A DNA stretch of 64,000 nucleotides from contig OZ021722.1 in assembly GCA_963978545.1 (NCBI GenBank), positions 37,589,365-37,653,364 of the forward strand, given 5' to 3'. This DNA is from Linyphia triangularis. Lineage: Eukaryota; Arthropoda; Arachnida; Araneae; Linyphiidae. The notes beneath the pieces were generated by a model that saw nothing but the letters and a program-made list of their open reading frames with translations, ran no database searches and was not told where the DNA came from. The position numbers and the translations under genes were made by a program. Shown piece after piece: positions 44,418-58,519 of the stretch (position 1 is its first letter; each line of letters opens with the position of its first letter).

Positions 44418-46014
44418 GTTTGTCGAATATGGTATAATTGTTTCAAGTTGTTTGACTTGTGCAGTTTTCGGAAAATTTTAATTGTTTTTTACGGTTTTCA
44501 TTGCTTTTGCATAATGCTCAACTTTGTTTGCTTGGGAACCTATACCTATATCATATTCATTTATTTTCTTGTTAAAAAGTGTTAAGTGCAGTATTTAATT
44601 TTTAATATAATGGTAAATGAACGTTTTGCAAACGTGTAATTTCACTGAAAAATAATTGTAATCTTAAAAATTTAGGTCTCTAAAAGTCCCTCTTTTAAAA
44701 GAGAATAGTCCCTATTTTCCCTAGCCCTAGAAACATTCTTGCAAACTGTTGCAAGCCTTGCAATGGAGATATTGGCCTTATCCCAAACTGAAATATAAAA
44801 AATCTCGCTACCTCTGCAGTAAATTGGAAACAAAATTAGTGAATTTGGTGACAAACCATGTATTTATTTTTACTTCAATATTTTTTGTTGTTGTTTTTCC
44901 CCCTTCAAGAAAATGTTATATTAGAAAGGATGAAAATAATAAAAGCTAGTTTTGTAAAATTAAATTATTCTGTAAATTACATATTTTACAAATGTTCATT
45001 AGTTCCAAATTGACCTCTTTGCTATTCTAAACCCGTTGAAGTCTGCAATGTCTGTGCTAATATGTTTGTGAAGAATTGTTATTGCAAGGTGTTATTAATT
45101 ACGAGCAAAAATGATTACATTTGAATTGCCAAGATACTAACCAACTTAGGATACCTTTAACACTTACATTTTTGTTTTAAAAATTTCTTCGATCACTCAG
45201 CTTATTGCCAAAAATTTTAGACTTATGTTCCAAAAGCGTGTCTCCTGTACTTCATATTTCATATACATAATAAAAATGAGTTGTATTAAAAATGAGAACA
45301 TCAAAGCATTATTCTCTGTTGTTATGTCTAGGGGGACAGATAAGATGTCAAGAATAGTTGTATTTTACTGGGATCTTCTGAAGCACTAAATAAAATTGGA
45401 AATGAAATCACGTGACAAAACCAACTATCATATTCTACTAATCGCATATTAAATGTTTATAGGCAGTTGGGAATTTTCTCGCATCATGCAATTAATTTCC
45501 TCTTTGGAAATTACGAAAGAGATAAAACCCCAAGAATATTAATAACTATATCATACAAAATAAAAATTGCTACCAAGTGAGATATTAATACATTATGGAA
45601 GACTTCAAAAAAAAATTGGACAAGGACTCAATTATTTTCTAATCACATATACCTTTTCAGTTTCATTAAATCAAGTAAATAATTTTGACACTAACAGAAG
45701 GTACTATTTCTAGCATGAAATATGGATAAACCGTCAATATTTAAAAAAAATTCGAGTAAGCTTGCCTTGGTGAGCCGATATATATAAAAAGGCCATTTTT
45801 TTTTTTTTTTGTATGATTACTAGCGGTCAAGCGTCCTCCTCATTCCTATTGCAAACAATTCCTAAAAATAGCAAAATAAATCCCTGGAGAACTGTATTTT
45901 TTCCTGTCAGTCTTAGTCCAGGAAATAGACATATTATCTTGCAAAGGGTTATATAATTTTAATTTTTTATATGTTATACAGGTCAGGCCTGTGGTTCATT
46001 ATCCAAGTTTTCGA
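44418..46014. other. AT-rich intergenic sequence
   Basis: No gene is recognised. GTCCCT words near 44678-44725 resemble the ends of the CAGGG element at 15290 and may be a fragment. Confidence 0.35.
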
Positions 46015-46852
46015 TCTCGTAACCTTGTGCGTTCTCCGTATTGCACCAAAAACGAAACAGTGTTATTTTTAGTTTTAGATAGCTCTATTCCAGTGCTCCT
46101 TAGAAACAAACATTATTCTTAAAAGTTGTAGAGTATTAAATTTTCTACAACTTTTGTATTCAAAGTTTTTTTTTTTTTTTTTTGTAGAACTATTTTATTA
46201 AGAGTTGCTCTTCTTCAAAGTAAAGTACTTTTTTCAGATTTTTGTTGAGTTTTTGGATTATATCAAAACAATGGTATACCACAGAGAAAAATCTTTAGTA
46301 TAAATGTTGTAGAACTATTAATTTCCTACAAGTTTTATGCCACAAGTTATTTCCTAGGACTAATAATAAACAAGCTACTCTGATTTGTGCATTTTCCGTG
46401 GTACTTTAAAATAAAAATTAGAGACGTTTTTCAGTTTATACATTGACTCTTTGCCAATGCATCTTAAAAACAATTATATTTAAAAGTTGTATAGTATTAA
46501 ATTGGTCACAACTTTTGTATACGAAGTTTTTTTTGTAGATTTCTTTATGTAAAGCAGCAAAGTAAACACTTTTTTTGTAAGAATGCTACTTTTTTTAGGT
46601 TTTTGTCAAGTTTTTCAATTATAATCATTAGTAGAAAAAAATGTATTACAATTATACAAAAGTCGTAGAAGTATAAATTTCCTACCAGTTTTATACAACA
46701 AGTTATTTTCTAAGACTAATAACAAAGGTGCTATTCTGCTTTGAATTATAATGAGATGATCACCTGTAATATTTTATGTATAGGTAGGTGCAAAAAATAG
46801 TTTCTTACTGCAAGTTTGACCATTCTAATAAATCAGTGTACATTAGGTATTA

Positions 46853-47002
46853 CAGTCAAACTCGTAAACGCGAAATCGCTTAACATAAAATCCTGTTTAA
46901 TGCTAAGTAAAGGCAGTTCTCCATACTCAAAACTTAACGTTAATTTATTCGGTTAACACGAATTATTTCGGCTCCATCGACTACGTTTACGGGGTTTGAC
47001 TG
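46853..47002. mobile_element. 150-bp TA-flanked MITE (CAGTCAAACYC ends)
   Basis: The inverted ends share CAGTCAAACYC and GTAAACG. TA flanks both sides. A related end is present at 60243. Confidence 0.8.
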
Positions 47003-47064
47003 TAATGGCATATTTAATAATAAAACAAAGAGTGTCTGTGGATCTATAGAAAGCTACTTAAAAT

Positions 47065-47355
47065 AAACGTGGAGCTCTGATATTTTCAAAATAAGTAGTT
47101 TTGGCCTTCTAATTGTACTTTTGACAAACAGAATGTTAAAATTTTAATTAGTTTTTTTTTTTTTTTTACATTTTTTATAAAATGACTTGCAATAGGGATA
47201 TAGTTCTGAAATTTTCAACATAAGTAGTTTTGGTCTTCTAATTGGACTTTTGACAAACAGAATTTGCAAAACAATTTCTAATAGGGCTATAGGTCTGAAG
47301 TTTTCAACATAATTAGTTTTGGCCATCTAAATGGACTTTTGGCAAACAGAATATT
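47065..47355 (+). repeat. Three short tandem units of about 90-130 bp
   Basis: Each unit contains TTTTGGCCTTCTAATTGGAC and TTTTGACAAACAGAAT with small changes, starting near 47092, 47221 and 47310. Confidence 0.8.
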
Positions 47356-47499
47356 AATTTGTTTTTTAATTAATATTTTTACTAAAAGTAAATATTCTCA
47401 AATGGGTGACGGGTATTGTGTTAACGGGTAAAAGTTTTTTATTTCTCTCCAGGGGAGGGGGTTCTAATATTAAGAGCAATTACTTTTTAGTGAGTCAAG

Positions 47500-47738
47500 C
47501 GAGTTTATGCTTACGCAGCAATGAATCTTTCACTGAACCCATACTTGGGCAGCAATGAACCTTTCAACGAGTAAAGCGAGTTGTGCGTGCGTAGCAATGA
47601 AACTTTTCAGCGAGCTGTATTTGTTACACTGAAAATTTTAGCGAGCTTGGTTTTGCGTAGCAATGAACCTTTCTGCGAGCGAAGCGCCAGAAGCTGGGAC
47701 CTATGGTGGGTTTCGGCAACGCGGGATTACTCGGCTAG
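47500..47738 (+). mobile_element. Helitron-like 3' end with minisatellite
   Basis: Degenerate GCAGCAATGAACCTTTC plus GCGAGCGAAGCG units repeat about five times, and the block ends GGCTAG before T. The style matches Helitron tails in animals. The 5' TC end was not located. Confidence 0.45.
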
Positions 47739-48200
47739 TTATAAATAAAAAGAAATATTAAAATACCTATGTATACTAATGGCAATATCAATCTGCCATG
47801 GTGCACCAAAAACCTTCATTTTGAAAGTTTAGTTTTTTCAGTTTACCGATCATATCTTTTTACCAATGCATTTTAAAGGGAAAAAAATTCTATTTTAGGT
47901 TGTAGAGTAATATGGTATATTTATTTTTTCTACAGCTTATGTATACGAAGTTTGTTTTGTAGAATGATTATGAAAACAGGCAGCATCAAAGTGAATACTT
48001 TTTCATAAAAATGGTACTTTTTTAAGATTCTTATCGAGTTTTTAGATGATATTCGTAAAGGTATGCTGTAAAAATGTATTGAACGAAAGTTGTTGGACCA
48101 TAAATTTGCTACGTTTTTCTATAAAAAGTTATTTTATAGTATAAAATTAATATCACAAATGCTACTCTGCTCTGAAGGTTTATGAGATAGAAACCGATTA

Positions 48201-48993
48201 TTGTGGATAGGAAGATTTTTTAGAAACGGATTTTTACTTGCAAAGCCTGACAACTTTAATAAAAAATAACACTGTAGGTATTAAAATAATAATATTATAA
48301 AACAAATCGATGGCTTGGCTAGTTCCTCCTCACTTCTTCATTTAAGAGTGCTGTTGGGTCCTCTGTATTGTCATAAGGTTTGTCAAGGACCAGACAGTTT
48401 TTACATATTATGAAGCACTTGAGATGGATGCATCTTAATGTGTCCTATCTTTCACTGACAGGAAACGTAGGTCAGGATTGAATGAAGAGTTGGCTGGTTC
48501 CTTGGTGGTTTTAATTGGAAGAAGTCCTTTACTATCCTTCTACTTCTTCCATCCCCAGTCTAGCGGATTTTTCAATTCCATCTAAGTCTACTTGGTGATA
48601 CTTGTGAAAGACATGGTACGTAGCAGTATCTTGTGTCAGTGGTTGCTTATTGAAAGATTTATTTGTCTTTATTTTGTAGTCCTCTCCACACTTTTGTATC
48701 CAATCAACATAATTATTGGCATATGAAATAGGAAGTATGTCCATAAATCAAGTTTTGCTTTACAATGTCGGTATTTAGACTTTTTAATCTATAATGCGGT
48801 TTTGTTAAAGCAGCTATATTTGAAAGTAAATTGAACATAGCTTACATCTAGTACTTTTGGATAACTACTTTGTTTGTTCAGACATTTTTATCCGACAGGA
48901 CCTTAAAAATCCATAGTTTTTTAGGGTCTTTTAAAATGGACACAACAAATTTCAATGGAAAACTGGGAAGAAATAGAAAATAATCCCGATCAA
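48201..48993. other. Unrecognised intergenic stretch
   Basis: A minus-strand frame at 48744-48532 (70 codons) is somewhat protein-like but has no recognisable motif. Nothing else is supported. Confidence 0.3.
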
Positions 48994-48999
48994 TCTGAA

Positions 49000-51900
49000 C
49001 AGGGATGAGATTCTTCCGCTTTTTTTTGTATTTTGGGTGAAAATCCGTTTTTTTTTTTTTTTTTTTTGGTCAATTTTTCTTTTGAACTTCCTCATTTTTC
49101 TTTTCCTCTGGCAGTTTTACATATTTTTCTCCACCGGCAGATTTTTTATTTTCTTTCCGAAAATTCCGCCAAAGAAAAGAAATCTTCCTTTTTCGAAAGA
49201 AAATTCTCGAAAAATATACTCGTCCCTGCGGCATAATTCTTACTGGCGAGGAAACCATTTGATTCATCCTCATCTCCGGTAAACGCATAGGATTCTCAAA
49301 TCGTCGCCGGAAAACGCGTGAAATTATCAAATCGCTTCTAATGTTGGAAGGGGGAATATTTTTCTATTGCGGACATTATCGCCGAGAATTACGTTATTGC
49401 GTGATGATCATTTTCTTCGGATGTTATGCCGATATAATAGTCACTGATGTTAGTGCAAATATTTACACGTGTCAGACATGGTACAGTTTGCTAAGGGGGG
49501 AGGAAATATATTTTGGAGTAAACACTCAGTTTAGAAGTTTTGACTAAGTTCACAATATCTGACACCAGCTGCTGTTTTGAATAACAACTCGTAAAACCTA
49601 GTTACGGGGACTTTTGACATTAATGTGATTTTCAAACTTATAAGGTTTTTGTAAATAAGGATACTCTTTGGCTATACGCATCTGGTTCCCACCAGTTATA
49701 TAATTTTGGGTTTTATGGATTTCTGTCATGTAACTTAACAAAGAGTTTCTGGGCTGATTTTGGGGGACATTTTATCTGCTGGACAGAGGAATGTTTCTCA
49801 TGATTCACTTGGGAACATCTGCGATTTTGAGGTCATAGCTTGGCCAGCAGCCTCAAACAGAATGGAAAATTCTGGACCAATAATGTATATGATAAACACG
49901 TAGGAGGACCATGAGATAGCGAGTTAAAAATGATCTTGATATATTGAAGGCGGACCCAAATCTGCTATTCGAGAAATAGAAAATTGAATAGATTTTCGTA
50001 AAGTTTAAAACCTGGGTACACAAGAAAATATACACATTCAGATTTGATATTGATTAACATTCAGACAGACGTTTTAGAGGTTCTCGTTCATAGAATAGTA
50101 ACCCGTCAAAATGTAGTGAAAACTGCAGGAGTTTTTCTCCTGTCCCGTCAACTTGTTGGATGCTGAATAGGAGACCTGATTATCGGTGTCAAAACCCAAC
50201 TGTATCATCAACTATAAAAATATCATCGATTCAGTGTATTAGTGACTACAATAAGTGCCGTTTATGTTTCATCAAAAGATATAATGTGCGGTCAGCGAGT
50301 TTTCACGCTAGTGATTGGATTATTTCGAAAGTCGTGATATCTTTGGAGTCGGGGTGAGTCAATTAATTAAACTATTATTCAGAGTGGAGCATTTTCTAAT
50401 TTTCATAAGAATTTAATTTAAGTAATGAATTTGTTAAATATTGACTATCCACTTTGATTTAAAATTGATAACTAGAATTTTGTTTATTGTAAAATCCTAT
50501 TAAACTTGTTTGCGAGCCTTAATATTCCATTGTTACAATTATTATAAGTGTTTGAATAAATATGTTTTTATGGTATTCATTATTGTCTTCTATCTCAGAG
50601 TTCAGTCATGCTTGGGTTGTATTGCGGATATAAGTTAATTTATGGCAAACGCAATGTACTACCACTATATAAAATACTTACAGTTAATTATCAATTACTA
50701 TTACTTTATTCGAAAAGAAGCACCCCAGCAAGTTAAACTGAAACGCGGATTTCTACTTTTTTTTTATTAAAAACTTGATAATTCCTGAAATCGATACAGA
50801 TCTGTATTACAATTTTATTGAGTTCTTGCAAGTTTGACAACCACGGAGCTTGCGCACTTCAGAACTCCCAAACCTCCGTCCACTTTTCCTGCAGATTGCC
50901 TGCCTCTATCTTCATTATTTACATTGGTATGTGATGGCCATTTTGCTGAGGTATGCAGTGATGAAATTGCCGTTATTTCCGTGATTTTGGCTGCGCTGTC
51001 ACAGAGAATTACATTATCGTGTGATGATCATTTTCATTATGTGTTACCCCGATATAATAGCCACTAATGCGGTTGCAGATATTCGCACCTATCAGACATG
51101 GTACAGTTCAACTGAAACGTTTATTTACTCTCTTTTCTTAATGAACTTTCGATCATTCCTAAGATTGATACAAATCTGCATTGCAATTTTATTGGACTTG
51201 CTTGCAAGTCTCGCAACGGTGGAACCTACTTACGTTTCAAACTTTTCCAAACTTCTTATGTCAAGACCACTTTTACTGCAAATTGCCAACCTCTATCGGC
51301 ATCATTTACGTTGGTGCGTGGTGATTATTTTCTGTGAGGATTACGATGACTGCTATTGCGGAGATTTGCGCTATTACAACGAATGCAATCGCATAATTTA
51401 ACGTTGTTGTGATGTTCATTTTCGGTGAGTATCATTCTGATATAATATCCACTATTCCCAAAGTTTGCGTCGCTATAATTGTCGCTATCGCCGAAATTTA
51501 CGTGGTTGTGATAATAAATTTCTTAGACTGTTACGCCGATATAATCGCCTCTATTGCAGAGATGTCCACCAATATATTGGGTGCTAACCCCGATGTTTAC
51601 GTTGTTGTGATGATCAGTTTTTGCCGATTGTTGCTTCAATGTGATTGCCGAGATTTGCGCCGGTATGGTGGCTGCTATCGCCGATATTTAAGTTGGAGCA
51701 GTGGTAATTTTCAACTAGGGTTAAGCCATTTTGAAGCAGCTATTGCCGAGATTTGCAACGCTGTATCCACTGATGTGATAGCAGCTATGTCCGTGATTAG
51801 TGTGGGTGATGACTGGTGATGGGTCCTTGATTTTCTTATGGGATGAGCCTTGAAATACATGATGTATGCTTTATTAGCTACTAATTTTTATCAAAAGGTT

Positions 51901-52249
51901 ATTAAATGTAATTCTTCTCGTACCTTTTTGGGTGAATGTTGCATCTCGGTAATGAACAGGTCATAAACATGTTTTAGTGTCTAATTTTAGATTTCTGATG
52001 GCCTATGTGTTAAACTTATTTTTTAATTAAACTTTTAATGTAAATGATTTAATAATTTAATATTCTTTTTTATTACTTACTGAATAAAAAATAATTAAGT
52101 TATTAATTATTATTGCTCAATTTTTTCATCATGTATTATTTTTTGATAATTTTCTTCTTAAAACGTGTTTCACGTATAAAGTATGGTGTAATTTTTTTTT
52201 GCTCGCATATGATTTTAGTCTTTTGGGTCTTTAACCACTCACATCCCTG
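49000..52249 (+). mobile_element. CAGGGATG element, copy B (with internal tandem repeats)
   Basis: It begins CAGGGATGAGATTCTTCCGC and ends ACATCCCTG, with a perfect 6-bp duplication TCTGAA at 48994-48999 and 52250-52255. It follows copy A (17904-20046) through the T-rich start, the repeat body with two higher-order units about 373 bp apart (about 50800 and 51172), and the tail TTGGGTGAATGTTGCATCT. It is longer mainly because of a 1242-bp insertion (49489-50730). Open frames in the body are repeat by-products. Confidence 0.8.
49489..50730. mobile_element. TG...CA insertion with 4-bp TSD, possible solo LTR
   Basis: Ends TGCTAAGGGG and CCCCAGCA, flanked by AGTT at 49485-49488 and 50731-50734. 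Copy A has the empty site (CAGTTAAACT). TG...CA ends and a 4-bp duplication fit a solo LTR, but the order of TATA and poly(A) signals is unclear. Confidence 0.6.
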
Positions 52250-52255
52250 TCTGAA

Positions 52256-55200
52256 AGAAAAAGAAATTGTATTTTCCCCAATACTCATTCTATTTTAATA
52301 ACTTTGAAAAGTATGGAAAATAATTTAAGACTGCCAATCTATAAATAAACGAGGAATCGTCATAGTTATAAACAACACAACAAAAATATCATCTTAATAA
52401 TAAGCTAAAATAAATTTCTCAGAAACAGTTTCTAATCAAAGTAATGTGTGCATTTTAAAATTAGTCTGAGTTTTGTTTTATTTTTTATGATAGACAAGGA
52501 TGCAACTACTCAACTCTTCAAATTTGTGTGGGCGCGGACGACTCTCTTGAATGAAAAATTGGAAATTTTTCACTTAAAATTCTTCGTGATTAGTTTGCAA
52601 AATTTGTTTTGAAAAAAAGTACGAGCACTCGAGTAATGCATAAAAAAATAATAAAAATTGGAAACTGCAACAAGAGATATCGATCAGTACTATTAATAAG
52701 TACGGGTTTAGGCTATCGTACTTATTAATTTATACAAAATGCACTTCCTCTAATAAAGCTCAGAAGAATGAAAAATGAATAGCCAACATTTATCAAATAG
52801 TTTTGGGAGTAACCCTGGTTAAAGTTTTGCTTACAATCAGAAGAACAAAATTCTAGTAACTGCGCATTCGGTGCAACATGATGGCAAAAATTAGGATTCT
52901 AGTTATTTAGAAGCCGAGCTGTGAGAAGTCGAAAACGAGCCTACGTAAGTCCCGGTCAACATAATATATAATTTCATGTCTACCGCTTTGACATCGGATT
53001 TGACGGAGGGATACTGCTGCATTCCTAGATTTTAAAAGTTGAAATGCAAGAATCGCCAGTTATTGCTTTTGGGAACTTAATATCAATATCATTTAATATG
53101 CACGCAATTGGGAATTTTTAACTTTTGAAAAGTCATTGTTTTGCAGATGATTTATTGGTCTTATTCAAAACAGTAAAGATATGTGGTTTGAAATGACGAA
53201 TTTTGATATAACTTTTATGAACGATTTTTTTTTTACAAAATTATGTGATGGAAAAATAATTATATTTTTCTATTTTAATTATAGTTTTTGGTTCTCAAAA
53301 TCCCACTTGCTTAATCTCAAGAAAGTATTTTTGTGATTAATTCTGGTTACTTTTGAGTTTACTTTCTTACTTTTAATTCCCCATATGTTAACATAGGATA
53401 ATGAAAGTGTTGTTTTCGGTAAAAAAAAAAAAATTAAAAAAATTAGATTATTTTTGTATTTCTCCACGTTTTCTAACATCCTGATTTCAAAAAAGTGGTC
53501 TAGAAAAAATGTCTGTCTGCACCTAGTTAGCATAATTCTCGAACGAATTGAGATACGTCGATTTTCAAAATTAGCGTACTGGTTAATGGTGATCATGGGA
53601 CCTGTCATTAAGGTTTTCGTTAAAATTGCTTGAATATAAGGTTGAAATTATAAAAAAATGTGTTTCAGCAATTGTTTAAAAACGTCTCTAATGATTTTGA
53701 TTAAAATCGCTGTGATAATGCCTCTTTAGCTGTTCTAAACATTTCCACCTCCGAAATTTCCGTAAAAATCGCGTAGGTAGTACGACAAGAGGTCCTGCAT
53801 GCAAGTAATATAAATGAATTTTTAGAAAGTGGAAAATATTTATTTTGTAGTGAGATGATTGACAAGTGAAACAATCTGCCTTTACCACATCAGAAATTGT
53901 ATTGGAGTTAATAGATTGAAACGACACACGACAGTTGATTCAACCTATAGCTTATAGTTGGTCATCATTTTTGTGAACTGGTGATCATATTTGACTGTCC
54001 ATCTGATGACCCTTCGGTTTGGTCTCCGGCCTCTTTGGTGTATTCAAATACGACTTCAAGCTAAATAGGGATTAACCTTTAAGTGCTTTTTTAGCAAAAT
54101 GATGAAGAACTTTCTTAAATGCTAAAATTCAAAATTTGTGATTTAGCTTTTTTGCTAAAGCATTTAGTAAAGAAATTAAAAAAATCACAACTTCTGCGAT
54201 TTGAAGATTAGTCATTAATATAAAAAAAACTAAACAATAAAGGTGGAAAAGTACTTGTCTTGTTGTTTTTCTAAAATTTATAATGATTTAATTTATAATT
54301 ATGAATGACTAGGGAGCTCTCCTCCCTGCTCACTAACTTTCAGTTTGAATTGGTTGAACTTTTCCCGGTTTGAACTGATCGGATTGGCGCTTTTTTACAA
54401 TTCTGGCTACCCCCTCCTTCCTACACGATGTCCCTTGGATTTCAATCTGACAACCCTTGCAGTTTTGGTGGTTAGAGTTTGTTTTGGGCCAACAATTGAG
54501 TGTTTAAAGGGGTACGGTTAACAACAAAAACACCATTGACGACTTTTGCTTGGCGCTTTCTTGTAGTCACCAAGCAAAAAGTCGCCAATGGGGTTCTATA
54601 CTGCTTCTATACTTTTTTTTTTTTTGATAATTAAAAAAAAAAAAAACAGTAAAAGGCCAATCAACCGGAATGCTCAATTGACCGTAATTTTTTGAAAATC
54701 AAGCCTGGTCTAAAATAATTTTAATTTCATTTGAGATTTCGATATTGGGGAAGAGGGGGGGGGGGGGGAATTCTTTAGTTTGATAATTTTTAAGTAATGT
54801 AATTGCGTAATAGCTGAACTTGCACTGATTAGAAATAAATATAGGCTCAAATTTATTATTCGGTGCCTCTTGGCGACTTTTTGAAAATTTGTGATTTGGT
54901 GCCGAATGTGGCAACCCCTCGACTTAGTTTTCCGAGAATTCTAGTGACCGTTTGGATTTGACAACACACCGTTTTAACGTCCTTTTGAATTGAGCAACAC
55001 AGCCTTTCAATTTTATTTTTTATTTTGGCGACTTTTTTTAAAAGTCTCCAAAAGGCACCGTATGGTAAATCATAACCTGAATGAATATATTATTATAAAA
55101 AGTTATTTTTAAAAAAATTGTGGTTTATCCGGAATGCTTGAAAATGGCTTGGTATTTGGAACTTGCGTACGGTAATTGAAACGTTTGTAAAAGGTGTCCT

Positions 55201-55742
55201 TTAGTGCCACCAATTCTTGATAGAATGCATTGTTATGAATAACAAATCTATCTGAGAAGTTTCAGTTCGCTCGGTTGACTCGACGTCGATTGGGATAATT
55301 GTGCTCCTGAAATCCCCCCTCCCACCTCTCCCCAAGCAAAATCGAAGTTAATAGAATAAACTTAAAATGGAATATTGAACAATCAGCATTTCATAATTTG
55401 TTAAAAAAAATTTATACAAAAGTTTCTGTTCAAAAAATACATTTTTTAAAGTCACATTTTACAATTTAATACACACATTTCACAATATAAGTAATAAAAA
55501 ATCAACTTTTACAATTTTCCTTAATTTAACATAGTAAAGGTATTTTCAAAGACGTCGTAGGATTATTTGCAGGGGGCTGCATATAGCACACAAGAGAATA
55601 AAATCAAAATTTTCTATTCAAACCTTTTGATTTTTCACAAATGGTGCCGTCCATGTCCATTTTCAAGAAACATAAAATTAAAAGAAATGTGTAACTAAAA
55701 ACATGAGCAAGACCTGCTTGTCAGCCCTGCCCCTTCAAACTT
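52256..55742. other. Intergenic, downstream of the four-TM gene
   Basis: AT-rich, with no gene recognised. It contains a hairpin with 21-bp arms at 54533-54591 and TGGCGAC/GCCAA words near 54860 and 55025. The 3'UTR of the minus-strand gene should begin at 55742; an ATTAAA on the minus strand near 55465 is a candidate signal. Confidence 0.35.
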
Positions 55743-56498
55743 TTACGCCGGAGCATGTCCTTTGTGATGCACCTCAGCATGAATCGTCGGATTATTGTTC
55801 ATCAAACTGGTGGAATTAAAATTATCCGGCAACTTTCCACTGGCCATCACAAAATCAAGAAGCGCCTGTTGTCCGAGCCACGTCACTAGCCGATCATGGC
55901 GAACCTTGGAATCATGATCGATCGGGTCGTCATCATCAGAACAGACATAGCACTGACATGCCTCTTGAGCCGCAACAATACAGCATGCAACGGCCAGCGC
56001 ACAATCTGCAATGGCAGCGGTCAAAGTAACTGCCGCAACTGCTAGTAATGGAGCCCTCGTTGCAATATCGCCTGCAAAGAGAACCCTCCTGCCATCACTG
56101 TCCACATAGTAACCAGCAGGCCACTGGGCATCGTGGGCCAGTCCAGTAGCCACAAAAACAGTTGCGAGGCCTCCGGTTAATACGCTGGCCACTGACAAAC
56201 ACAAAAAGAGAACGGCATGTAGTGATTTCCGGGAACATTTGACGAGGCATATGCCCGAGAGTCCGGTTGCGATGGCTACTCCGCCAGCCCATACGCCTCC
56301 TGCCAGTGAAGACATTGCGGCTTCCATGTTCATGGATAGAAGTCCGAATATCCCGAGCATGAGGCCGCAGAACACTTCGGACACGCCGAGTCCGAATGTG
56401 AGACGTCTCCTGAAGTGACTGGTTTCCTCACTTTCCTCAGGTGTGGCCAAGGAGGAGGGGAACAGGTCCTCCTGGAGGGAATTCCTGGCATCGACCAT
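55743..56498 (-). CDS. Predicted four-transmembrane protein, uncharacterised
   Basis: A 251-residue reading frame clearly richer in GC than its surroundings. Hydrophobic segments lie at about 33-56, 61-86, 93-121 and 149-178, with a polar N-terminus (about 30 residues) and a polar C-terminal tail of about 70 residues. A Cys-rich stretch (CQCYVC) followed by SDDDD lies just after the fourth segment. The tetraspan layout with small-residue-rich helices recalls MS4A/CD20-like proteins and similar arthropod tetraspans, but I recognise no diagnostic motif and do not assign a family. The ATG is 43 nt inside an exon whose 3' splice site (TTGTTTTCAG) places the exon start at 56541, so one or more 5'UTR exons should lie to the right. 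The whole coding sequence is in this exon. No transposon feature is seen in it. Confidence 0.8.
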   Translation of the reverse strand: MVDARNSLQEDLFPSSLATPEESEETSHFRRRLTFGLGVSEVFCGLMLGIFGLLSMNMEAAMSSLAGGVWAGGVAIATGLSGICLVKCSRKSLHAVLFLCLSVASVLTGGLATVFVATGLAHDAQWPAGYYVDSDGRRVLFAGDIATRAPLLAVAAVTLTAAIADCALAVACCIVAAQEACQCYVCSDDDDPIDHDSKVRHDRLVTWLGQQALLDFVMASGKLPDNFNSTSLMNNNPTIHAEVHHKGHAPA

Positions 56499-56541
56499 CT
56501 TCAGAATTGCATTGGAGGTGTTTACATTTCAACCACAGCTT

Positions 56542-58519
<1,978 letters not shown>

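Larger units (their letters stand above)
46015..48200 (+). repeat. Three diverged units of about 370 bp, the third displaced
   Basis: Units at about 46015-46395, 46396-46775 and 47795-48200 share in order TGCACCAAAAAC-like starts, GTTGTAGAGTATTAAAT, ACAACTTTTGTATACGAAG, and CAAGTTATTT...ACTAATAA. A MITE, a 100-bp tandem repeat and a Helitron-like tail lie between units 2 and 3. Confidence 0.75.

Noticed and set aside
51021..51819. 126- and 136-codon frames in copy B
   Set aside because: They follow the tandem repeat phase, recur in fragments in copies A, C and D, and lack coding features.
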